NCBI GenBank assembly: GCA_027371655.1
Contig: DAHXMR010000009.1
Coordinates: 1 to 8,317, forward strand
DNA: 8,317 nucleotides
From: Microcaldota archaeon
GTDB lineage: Archaea > Micrarchaeota > Micrarchaeia > Norongarragalinales > CAINOH01
Reading direction: 5' to 3'
Under the pieces are notes generated by a model. It ran no database searches. It was not told where the DNA came from and saw nothing but the letters and a program-made list of their open reading frames with translations. Of the stretch, positions 1 to 5,622 are shown one piece after another; the stretch's first letter is position 1, and every line of letters starts with the position of its first letter. The translations under genes were made by a program, and so were the position numbers.

Positions 1-4
1 TTAG

Positions 5-96
5 ATGATGAAACTGTCCCAGGCCGAGCCCTTCAAGGCTGTGAGGAACGAGGTAGCTTCTGATACTATTCTTCTTGATGCAATCTTTGATGCCTA
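5..96 (+). other. Short open frame before the transporter, possibly coding
   Basis: A 30-codon frame runs from two ATG codons at 5 and 8 to a TAA at 94-96. It begins immediately after an in-frame TAG at 2-4. Its product has a soluble, mixed-charge composition ending LLDAIFDA, and its stop overlaps the candidate transporter ATG at 90 by seven bases, as translationally coupled genes often do. It could be a leader peptide, a small protein, the end of an upstream gene broken by the TAG, or chance. Frame 1 is also open from the window edge to a TGA at 61-63 and could instead be the end of an upstream gene. I do not recognise either product. Confidence 0.2.
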
Positions 97-857
97 AGAA
101 AAATACCCCCCAAACCGCCGATGCCGAGGGCGGTTCCGCCCAAGATAGCGGGATTTACCCATTCATAGCCGAGGAGCACGTGCGTTCCGGGGGAGCTGTG
201 AAAGACGTTGTTTTGGGGATGAACGACGGGTTCGTCTCCATCTTCAGCTTGGTTGCCGGCGTGAGCGGCGCCGCCGCGTCAAGCTCTTTCGTCCTGCTTG
301 CCGGCGTTGCGGGCGCCATTGCCGGCGCGCTTTCCATGGCCTTCGGCACCTACATTTCGCACAAGTCGCAAAACGAGTTCTTCGAAGAGGAATTCCGCCG
401 CGAAGCTTGGGAAATAGAACACAAGAGCCTTGCCGAAAAAGACGAAATCCGCACGCTTTACAAGCTCAAGGGATTCAAGGGAAAACAGCTTGACGACGCC
501 GTCAAAACCATCACCTCCGACAAGAAGGTGTGGCTGCGTGTGATGATGCTCGAGGAACTTGGGCTTGCTGAAGAAACGATTGCAAACCCCCTCAAACGCG
601 CAACGGTTAACGGCCTTGCGTTCGTTGCGGCATCACTTGTCCCCATAGCGCCGTTCTTCTTCAACCTGCCCGTGCAACAGGCATTGATTGCATCGGGATT
701 GCTTTCAATCGCCGCCCTTTTCGTGGCGGGCGTGCTGAAAAGCAAATTCACGCAGAAAAACTGGCTCAAAAGCGGGCTTGAAATGGCATTCATCGGAGTC
801 CTTTGCGCGGCAATTACCTTCGCAATAGGCACGCTTTTCAACGTCAGCGGAATCTGA
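78..857 (+). CDS. VIT1/CCC1-family iron/manganese transporter
   Basis: Membrane transporter of the VIT1/CCC1 (DUF125) family, which moves Fe2+ or Mn2+ out of the cytosol, probably by proton exchange. Numbered from the ATG at 90, the family opening DVVLGMNDG lies at residues 39-47, with D39 at the start of TM1. About five membrane segments are visible (roughly 45-66, 68-88, 172-190, 198-216, 229-250). Between TM2 and TM3 lies the cytoplasmic helical metal-binding domain: a glutamate-rich stretch at 96-110 (E96, E99, E100, E101, E105, E108, E110) and a later MMLEE at 152-156, matching the Glu/Met ligand set known from the plant VIT1 structure. The length (255-260 aa) is normal for the family. 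The start is uncertain: TTG at 75, ATG at 78 and ATG at 90 are all in frame, and none has a clear Shine-Dalgarno sequence. The ATG at 90 overlaps the stop of a short upstream frame. The gene converges on the cupredoxin gene. Family is sure; the metal is inferred. Confidence 0.93.
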   Translation: MQSLMPKKNTPQTADAEGGSAQDSGIYPFIAEEHVRSGGAVKDVVLGMNDGFVSIFSLVAGVSGAAASSSFVLLAGVAGAIAGALSMAFGTYISHKSQNEFFEEEFRREAWEIEHKSLAEKDEIRTLYKLKGFKGKQLDDAVKTITSDKKVWLRVMMLEELGLAEETIANPLKRATVNGLAFVAASLVPIAPFFFNLPVQQALIASGLLSIAALFVAGVLKSKFTQKNWLKSGLEMAFIGVLCAAITFAIGTLFNVSGI

Positions 858-908
858 ACCGAGCTGGAACGGCTTCCCGGCATCCTGTTTTTTCGTCCCG
901 GGCAAAAA
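858..908. terminator. Convergent terminator region between transporter and cupredoxin genes
   Basis: The 51-base gap between two converging stops holds a T6 run on the plus strand (888-893), just after the transporter, and a T5 run on the minus strand (908-904) directly after the cupredoxin TGA. Oligo-T tracts are the usual archaeal termination signal. A CCCGG/CCGGG pair also brackets the T6 tract and could form a small stem. Termination is inferred from base content only. Confidence 0.45.
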
Positions 909-1376
909 TCAGCCGACGATAATCTTGCCCTTCATGTTCGGATGGATGCTGCACTTGTAATCATATGTGCCGGCGGTGTTGAAAACAACGCTTCCCGACT
1001 CGCCGTTCCCAAGCGTGTTGGTGCCGAACTCCCCGCCTGCGGGCGCGGAAGTGCTTGTCACCGTGTGCGATACGGAATCCAAATTCGTCCACTTCACAGT
1101 TGTCCCGGCTGGAATGGAAATCTCTGCCGGCACGAACTTGAATCCCTGGATTTTCACTTCAACAACCTGCGCCGAGGCCGCCGTGGCGGAAGCCGCCGCA
1201 GTTGGCTGGGCGGTTGCAACCCCCGCCGAAGCCGTGGCTGGAGTTGCCGAAGGCACGGAAACTTGTCCCGGAGCCGGCGTGGCCGCCGGGGTTGCGGCAG
1301 GCTGGCCGTAACTTGCACAGCCGAAAAGCAACAGAGAGAAAACAAGCGCAAAAAACACAAACGGTTTGACTGCCAC
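909..1376 (-). CDS. Cupredoxin-domain lipoprotein (amicyanin/plastocyanin-like)
   Basis: Small secreted blue-copper protein, expected to carry electrons or bind copper at the outer face of the membrane. Residues 1-19 form a hydrophobic signal ending in the lipobox LLFGC, so C20 should be lipidated and anchor the protein. Residues 21-70 are a low-complexity Ala/Thr/Pro linker with PAATP-type repeats. The cupredoxin fold spans about 71-155. Its copper ligands are visible as H104 (SHTV) and the C142-S-I-H145-P-N-M148 loop, the short CxxHxxM spacing typical of amicyanin. All four type-1 ligands are present, so it should bind copper. The start is a GTG at 1376 with GGGTGG (1386-1381) four bases upstream. 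A TATA-like box lies in the preceding 40 bases, shared with the end of the tRNA gene. Redox partner unknown. Confidence 0.93.
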   Translation of the reverse strand: MAVKPFVFFALVFSLLLFGCASYGQPAATPAATPAPGQVSVPSATPATASAGVATAQPTAAASATAASAQVVEVKIQGFKFVPAEISIPAGTTVKWTNLDSVSHTVTSTSAPAGGEFGTNTLGNGESGSVVFNTAGTYDYKCSIHPNMKGKIIVG

Positions 1377-1407
1377 AAAACCACCCGCTAAAACTAACCG
1401 TGGATGG

Positions 1408-1416
1408 AAATAAAAA
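1408..1416 (-). promoter_or_regulatory. TATA-like box for the cupredoxin gene / oligo-T end of the tRNA gene
   Basis: The minus-strand sequence TTTTTATTT begins four bases after the tRNA discriminator base. It could stop tRNA transcription. It also sits about 36 bases before the cupredoxin GTG, so a transcript starting around 1387 would have a leader of about ten bases containing the GGGTGG ribosome-binding site. The dual role is inference from spacing and composition. Confidence 0.4.
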
Positions 1417-1419
1417 GTA

Positions 1420-1493
1420 TGGGGGGTCTGAGATTCGAACTCAGGTCTTCAGGTCCCAAACCTGAAAGCATAGCCAGGCTAGCCCAACCCCCC
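1420..1493 (-). tRNA. tRNA-Pro (UGG anticodon)
   Basis: The minus strand folds into a complete cloverleaf. The acceptor stem pairs GGGGGGT (1493-1487) with ACCCCCC (1427-1421), with A73 at 1420. The D arm carries AGCCTGG. The anticodon stem TCAGG/CCTGA encloses the loop TTTGGGA, giving anticodon TGG for proline. The T arm CTGAG-TTCGAAT-CTCAG has the usual TTCGA loop. The variable loop is short (four bases) and there is no intron. CCA is not encoded, since TACTTTTT follows the discriminator, so it must be added by the CCA enzyme, as is common in archaea. The D stem contains a weak U-U pair (13-22), which is tolerated. A weak TATA-like GTTAACTT lies 22-29 bases upstream, and a better one lies further away at about 1567-1578. 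Confidence 0.96.
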
Positions 1494-1540
1494 GACTTTT
1501 TCAGCGGGAACAGCAAGTTAACGAAAAAAAGGAACTGGAA

Positions 1541-1556
1541 CAAAGAAAATTCTTTG
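1541..1556. repeat. 16-bp palindrome (7-bp arms, 2-bp spacer)
   Basis: CAAAGAA at 1541-1547 is followed after AA by its exact reverse complement TTCTTTG at 1550-1556. It lies in the 112-base gap between the stop of the membrane glycosyltransferase gene and the tRNA-Pro gene. On the minus strand it falls 15-30 bases downstream of a TATA-like AAATATTAAAC, where a transcription start would be expected. It could be an operator for a dimeric repressor, a weak hairpin, or chance in AT-rich sequence. Confidence 0.4.
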
Positions 1557-1566
1557 TGCTTTGAAG

Positions 1567-1578
1567 GTTTAATATTTG
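1567..1578 (-). promoter_or_regulatory. TATA-like element upstream of the tRNA-Pro gene
   Basis: Read on the minus strand, this AT-rich stretch (CAAATATTAAAC) resembles an archaeal box A. A start about 25 bases downstream would fall inside the 16-bp palindrome and leave a tRNA 5' leader of roughly 50 bases for RNase P. The assignment is weak, since the closer GTTAACTT could serve instead. Confidence 0.3.
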
Positions 1579-1605
1579 TTGGTTTTTGGCGTGCATAACG
1601 GGGCT

Positions 1606-3801
1606 CTACCGGTAGGTCAGCTTGATTTCTCGGAATTCAAGCTGGTCGGCGTGTCCTGAAATAACCAACTCGTTTTTTCCCGGTTCAATCCTGAGGTTGT
1701 TTATGGTAATATTCCCAAATGTGCCGCTCGCTTCGGTTTCAAAGCGGCCCAGTTTGTTCCCGTTAATCTCGAATTCCGCCCCTGCAGTGCAGTTTTCACT
1801 GCAGTCTCTCCGAAACGCTGCGCTCAGGTTTGCCTGCACGGGCTTGCCAAAATTGCTGAGTATCTCGATTATGGCCGGCTTGGAGTTATTTTTAATCGGA
1901 ATGTAGCGCGGAAACGTGCTATCGTTGTACGAATAGCCCTCGTACGAATAGTCCCAGTTGTCCTTGAAGGCCGGCAGCAGGAACGGTGCGTTCTGGCGGT
2001 CGGTTTCAAAGACGATGACCTCGCCGTCTTCGAAGGCCTTTTTTCTTGAAAGGGTTTCCGCAAATTTCAATGCCTGTGCATACGTTCCTATGCGCACTAG
2101 CCCGGTCCTGCTGTAGTATGGCTGATTTTCGTCGGAGTAAAATCGTTTCTTGTGGAAGACTAGGCGGGTGATGTTGTAGTATGAGAGTATGCTTTTTGCG
2201 GTCAAGGCGTCGTCAGCGGTGCTGAGTTGAAGTATTCCGTTTTGTCCCGAGCGGGTGAACCGCGAAAGCACCGGCGACTCGTCCATGGATGCGAGCAGCT
2301 GGGGGCTGTTGAGATTGTGCTGGAAGTGGCCCCAAACGATTTTTTTGCCGTGAACCGTCTGGAAATAGTCGTACTCTTGTGTTTCGGCGGTTATCGCGGG
2401 GTATTCCAAGAGCACTTCGTTGCCATTGCTTGTTTTAAGCTCTAGGTAATATGCGGGTATTTCTGTACTGGAGAGCGGATAGGGTACTGCGGCGTATTCG
2501 ATGAATATAAGCACGAAGATTGCGACTATCGCCGCTGTCCTGGCGCCGTTGTTCTTGCGTTTTTCCAGCCGTTCAAACAACGCCGCCGCTCCAAATCCGG
2601 CAAGAACCGCTAGGCACAGCGTAAGGATGGCGTCTAACCGCGCGGGGACGTGGAGGTATGAAAAGAATGGCAGGTTGCCAAGGACCAGGTACGGGAGGGG
2701 CTCTACGTGCACTGTTGTGTTTCCGAACTGCCAGGAATCGTTGCCGCCTATGTGGAGGACCGGTCCGAGCATCAGAACAAAGGTCACGAGCCCTGCTGCA
2801 AACCAAAAAAACGCCTTCTTTGACCGCGCAATCATTCCAAAAATGCCCAGTGCCAGCGCGGTATATCCCAAGTATACCGTGCGCTCCCCCGAGGTGTACT
2901 GACGTTTGCTGTAAAAATCCCCGGGAGTCCAAGGGGCGTTCCTTGCAATTGTGTGCAGGATGCCTGGCGCAAAAAATCCGAGCATATCCGCGGAAAGCTC
3001 TATTGTATCGGACAGGGGGGCGGTGCTGGTTTCCTGTCTCACAGCGCTGCTAATGATTGGGTAAAGCGCGGGAATTACCAGCAGTGCTGACACCACTGCA
3101 AGAATCGTGGCTTTTTTGGCAAGCGCTTTGTTAAACGGCTTTCTGCGGACCACCAGTGCATACAGCGCGTATGCCGCGGTAAACATCAAGAGATACATCA
3201 TGTATGTCCAGTCCGAAAGCGATGCGGCCGCGAAAAAGATACCTGCAAGAACCGGGGCTTTCCAATCGGATTTTTCATCAAATGTTTTCAACAGAAAAAG
3301 CGCGTAGAACGGAAGCCATTGCACATTCGCAAGAAAAAGCGCGCCAAGCCCCTTTGCGAGGTGGTAGGGGCTGAATGCAAAAACCATTCCGCCTATCAGT
3401 GCGGCGTTCTTGTTTTTTGTCATGTATTCGACCAGCAAGTACGCGCCGAGCCCGGAAAGTACGAATGTCAGAATGAGCAGAATGTTGTATGTTGCGGTGA
3501 GGCTGAACAGGAATTGAAGCGGGATGCTCATTGCTATTGGCAGAAGCCCGTCGTTTACGCTTCCGAGATTAAGAGTATGTGGATACGTGACGTAGTCGGT
3601 TTGGAAGGGGTTCGTGTGAAGGTCGAAGATGGCGTGCTTGTACCACCACATGTTCCACATATGCGAGTACGCGTCCCCCCCGCCGGGCACGCTGGAAGTG
3701 AAATTCAACGCAAGGGGGTAAGTCGAAAGCAGGGCTAGGGTCAGATAGATGCCGCAAATTTGCAGTTTTTCCTTTTCTGGAAGCCAGTTAAGAAGGGGCA
3801 T
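1606..3801 (-). CDS. Polytopic membrane protein, probable GT-C-type glycosyltransferase
   Basis: A 731-residue protein with about ten or more hydrophobic helices between residues 12 and 440, then a soluble C-terminal part of about 290 residues that is probably outside the cell. GT-C enzymes transfer sugars from polyprenyl-phosphate donors at the outer face. The features that fit are an acidic motif in the first external loop after TM1 (GGGDAYSHMWNMWW, D43), further loop acids (D69, D84), and the VPARLD motif near 385-390, reminiscent of YfhO-like and PMT-like membrane proteins. The C-terminal domain ends in a beta-rich stretch (about 640-731) with a C667-x3-C671 pair and several N-x-S/T sequons. 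The start is an ATG 20 bases after the GT2 stop. This spacing, together with the GT2/DHH overlap, makes a three-gene operon likely. The exact family is not certain; it could be a non-catalytic membrane protein of the same broad type. Acceptor and sugar are unknown. Confidence 0.72.
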   Translation of the reverse strand: MPLLNWLPEKEKLQICGIYLTLALLSTYPLALNFTSSVPGGGDAYSHMWNMWWYKHAIFDLHTNPFQTDYVTYPHTLNLGSVNDGLLPIAMSIPLQFLFSLTATYNILLILTFVLSGLGAYLLVEYMTKNKNAALIGGMVFAFSPYHLAKGLGALFLANVQWLPFYALFLLKTFDEKSDWKAPVLAGIFFAAASLSDWTYMMYLLMFTAAYALYALVVRRKPFNKALAKKATILAVVSALLVIPALYPIISSAVRQETSTAPLSDTIELSADMLGFFAPGILHTIARNAPWTPGDFYSKRQYTSGERTVYLGYTALALGIFGMIARSKKAFFWFAAGLVTFVLMLGPVLHIGGNDSWQFGNTTVHVEPLPYLVLGNLPFFSYLHVPARLDAILTLCLAVLAGFGAAALFERLEKRKNNGARTAAIVAIFVLIFIEYAAVPYPLSSTEIPAYYLELKTSNGNEVLLEYPAITAETQEYDYFQTVHGKKIVWGHFQHNLNSPQLLASMDESPVLSRFTRSGQNGILQLSTADDALTAKSILSYYNITRLVFHKKRFYSDENQPYYSRTGLVRIGTYAQALKFAETLSRKKAFEDGEVIVFETDRQNAPFLLPAFKDNWDYSYEGYSYNDSTFPRYIPIKNNSKPAIIEILSNFGKPVQANLSAAFRRDCSENCTAGAEFEINGNKLGRFETEASGTFGNITINNLRIEPGKNELVISGHADQLEFREIKLTYR

Positions 3802-3821
3802 TTGGAAGAAATCCTTTTTAG

Positions 3822-4562
3822 TTAGCGGGGCGCGTTTTTAAGCCCGTGGAGCCTAAAACGGAGCGCTACGAGTTGTGCGACCAGATTTAATCCGGTTGCA
3901 ATCGGGTTTATTTTCGAGTCTTTCCGGTTGTCTTTGGCGTTTATCGGTATTTCCCGCACGTTTAACCCCTTTGTCCGGGCCCGTATTATGAATTCCGTTT
4001 CGAAAAAAGCGTCCCTTGCAACCGTCTCCTCAATGAGTTTCCTTGTTTTTTTCAGGTCGAATGCAAGCGACCCCTGGGTGTCAGCCACTCCCAAGGGGAA
4101 AAATGCGTTTGTCAGCAGGTTGTAGGCTTTTGAAAATGCCTTGCGCAAAAGCGGGCGCTCGCTTTTGGATTCGGGGTGCCCCTTTGAACCTATTACAATG
4201 TCCGCTTCCCCGGATGTTATTGGCCCTATTGAGCGGGGTATGAACGATTTTTCAAATGGGTCGTCTATGGCGTAAAGAATGCAAATGTTGTTTTTCGCTT
4301 TTCGGGCGCCCAAGATGAACCCGTGCCCAATTCCCTTGTAATCGGTCCGCAGGTATTTCACCCGTTTTTCGCGCCGTGAAACGCTTTTCGCAGCTTCCGG
4401 CGTTTTGTCCGTGCTGCCGTTATCACACAGCAGGATTTCGCAGTCCTTGAAGCCCTGCTTTTCGAAGTGTTTGAGGATTTTAAGGCTGTTGCTGGCGATG
4501 ATTTTTTCCTCATTGTAAACGGGAATTATGGCGCTTATTCCCGGCTTCGCGTGGTTTACCAA
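3822..4562 (-). CDS. GT2 glycosyltransferase, dolichol-phosphate-sugar synthase-like
   Basis: Cytoplasmic GT-A-fold family 2 glycosyltransferase, most like enzymes that make polyprenyl-phosphate mannose or glucose from nucleotide sugars. Numbered from the TTG at 4562, it shows the opening strand ISAIIPVYNEE (9-19), the nucleotide-binding DNGSTD (47-52), the acidic metal site IDDPFE (99-104) in place of the usual DAD, the DTQGS acceptor-side motif (161-165) and the catalytic-region ETEFIIRA (188-195). There is no C-terminal membrane segment, so it is the short soluble type (246 aa). The open frame extends to a TTG at 4619 (265 aa), with a GTG at 4595 as another option. I prefer the TTG at 4562 because GAGGGG lies six bases upstream, translation would overlap the DHH stop by seven bases, and the conserved fold starts nine residues later. 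Lying directly before the membrane GT-C-like gene suggests a donor-maker/donor-user pair. Confidence 0.93.
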   Translation of the reverse strand: MVNHAKPGISAIIPVYNEEKIIASNSLKILKHFEKQGFKDCEILLCDNGSTDKTPEAAKSVSRREKRVKYLRTDYKGIGHGFILGARKAKNNICILYAIDDPFEKSFIPRSIGPITSGEADIVIGSKGHPESKSERPLLRKAFSKAYNLLTNAFFPLGVADTQGSLAFDLKKTRKLIEETVARDAFFETEFIIRARTKGLNVREIPINAKDNRKDSKINPIATGLNLVAQLVALRFRLHGLKNAPR

Positions 4563-5563
4563 TTGTGGCCCCTCTGGCGCTGTGATTTTTTGCACTGTCC
4601 GAGCGCGAGTTTTTCGCAAAGTGCCATCGCGTTTTCAACGTTCTCCGGCTTGCCGTTTGCGCCCCCGACCTTTTCGTGCCCGCCCCCGCTTCCGCCCATC
4701 GCAATCCCGACCCGCTCCATTATCTTTCCAACATTACCTTTCGCGGACTCCGAGCGCACGCAGAACATCCGCCCATGCTTTTTGTTCCCGACAAACGCGT
4801 AATCGCACCCCGCCTCCACAAGCGTGCTTGCGCACGAAAGCTCGAAAGCATTCGAATAAGCGCGGCCAACCAGGCAGTTCCCCCTGCGCGTTATCTCCGC
4901 GCCCCGGAGCGCTTCAAGCCGCGACAGGCGCTCGGAAACATCCGGCTGCATCATTATGAGTTTCACGACTTTTTCATAATCCGTGTTCCCGCTGCCAATT
5001 ACGTCCAAGAGCTCGCCCAAGGCGGCGAACGTCGAATCGTTTGCGCTCTTGAAAAACGCCGTGTCCGAAATGACCCCGGCCGCAAGAAGCAGCGCCTCCC
5101 GCTTTCCAAGCGCCCCCTTCCGCCCCGGGAGCTTTGAGAGCTCGAAAACGATTTCGCACGTGCTGCTTTTCCCCACGTCCTCGTAAGTGAAGAACGCGGG
5201 CAGGGGCTTCGAATGGTAATGATGGTCCACCACCACGATTTTCCCCCTGAACTTTTCGATTGACACGCCCCAGTCCCCAAGCACCCCGGCATTCCCCGCG
5301 TCGGCGATTATGACGTTCTTGAAGCCTTCGAGGGACTCGATTTTGGGCACCGCGAGGCCGAAGTGCGCAAGCAGCCGGCGCGATTGCGCATTCAGTTCAC
5401 CAGTTGCGCGCACCACGCTTTGCGGCACGAGCTCTGCAAGGGCAAGGCTGCTTGCAACGGCGTCAACGTCCCCGACGGATTGAAAAGTAATCAGCGTGGG
5501 GCCCGAAAGCCTGCGCAAGGCAGCGTCAAGTTCGGAAATTTTGCGCTTCCCCGGGGATTGCAT
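4556..5563 (-). CDS. DHH-family phosphoesterase (DHH-DHHA1)
   Basis: Manganese-dependent phosphoesterase of the DHH superfamily; archaeal relatives hydrolyse short oligonucleotides, cyclic dinucleotides or related phosphates. From the ATG at 5563 (335 aa): motif I is QSVGDVDA (28-35), motif II contains D88 (IIADAG), motif III is the signature VVDHH (111-115), and motif IV contains D167 (VISDTAFF). The C-terminal DHHA1 substrate-binding domain carries GGSGGGHEKVGG (290-301, H296). Residue 28 is Gln (codon CAA), where the family usually has the metal-binding His four positions before the Asp. The frame extends upstream to a TTG at 5611, but the ATG is favoured: a TATA-like box lies about 27 bases before it, implying a leaderless transcript, and the extra residues are basic and unconserved-looking. 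The stop overlaps the start of the glycosyltransferase. The substrate cannot be told from sequence. Confidence 0.92.
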   Translation of the reverse strand: MQSPGKRKISELDAALRRLSGPTLITFQSVGDVDAVASSLALAELVPQSVVRATGELNAQSRRLLAHFGLAVPKIESLEGFKNVIIADAGNAGVLGDWGVSIEKFRGKIVVVDHHYHSKPLPAFFTYEDVGKSSTCEIVFELSKLPGRKGALGKREALLLAAGVISDTAFFKSANDSTFAALGELLDVIGSGNTDYEKVVKLIMMQPDVSERLSRLEALRGAEITRRGNCLVGRAYSNAFELSCASTLVEAGCDYAFVGNKKHGRMFCVRSESAKGNVGKIMERVGIAMGGSGGGHEKVGGANGKPENVENAMALCEKLALGQCKKSQRQRGHNW

Positions 5564-5585
5564 GCAAAAAATAGTTTTAGCGCGG

Positions 5586-5593
5586 ATTTTAAT
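5586..5593 (-). promoter_or_regulatory. TATA-like box (box A) for the DHH-GT2-GT-C unit
   Basis: Minus-strand ATTAAAAT in an otherwise GC-rich stretch is centred about 27 bases before the DHH ATG at 5563. Archaeal box A sits about 26 bases before the transcription start, so RNA would begin at or beside the A of the ATG. No Shine-Dalgarno sequence is present there (CTATTTTTTGC precedes the ATG), which fits a leaderless message. It lies in the 59-base gap after the thioredoxin-fold gene. Confidence 0.55.
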
Positions 5594-5622
5594 GCTTCTT
5601 TTCCGCCGCAAGCAAACCGCGC

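Noticed and set aside
1..103. Minus-strand open frame at the left edge
   Set aside because: It is open to the edge but has no ATG, GTG or TTG start in the visible non-overlapping part and no recognisable product.
458..905. Minus-strand open frames antisense to the transporter gene
   Set aside because: They are shadows of a clearly conserved VIT-family protein on the plus strand, with Ser/Pro-rich low-information products and no recognisable domain.
1190..1330. Possible tandem repeat or CRISPR-like array in the GC-rich stretch
   Set aside because: The periodicity is that of the Ala/Thr/Pro codons in the lipoprotein linker; there are no constant repeats with unique spacers.
942..1391. Plus-strand open frames across the cupredoxin gene
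   Set aside because: The minus strand encodes a complete signal peptide, lipobox and copper site. The plus frames are Arg/Gly-rich products of the GC-rich Ala/Thr/Pro linker.
1404..1598. Plus-strand 64-codon frame across the tRNA
   Set aside because: It runs antisense through a complete tRNA-Pro cloverleaf and has no independent coding sign.
1606..4562. Horizontal transfer of the glycosyltransferase pair
   Set aside because: By eye the large membrane gene uses more A/T-ending codons than sufS or pfdB, but local GC varies widely along it and I could not compute codon statistics, so the evidence is too thin.
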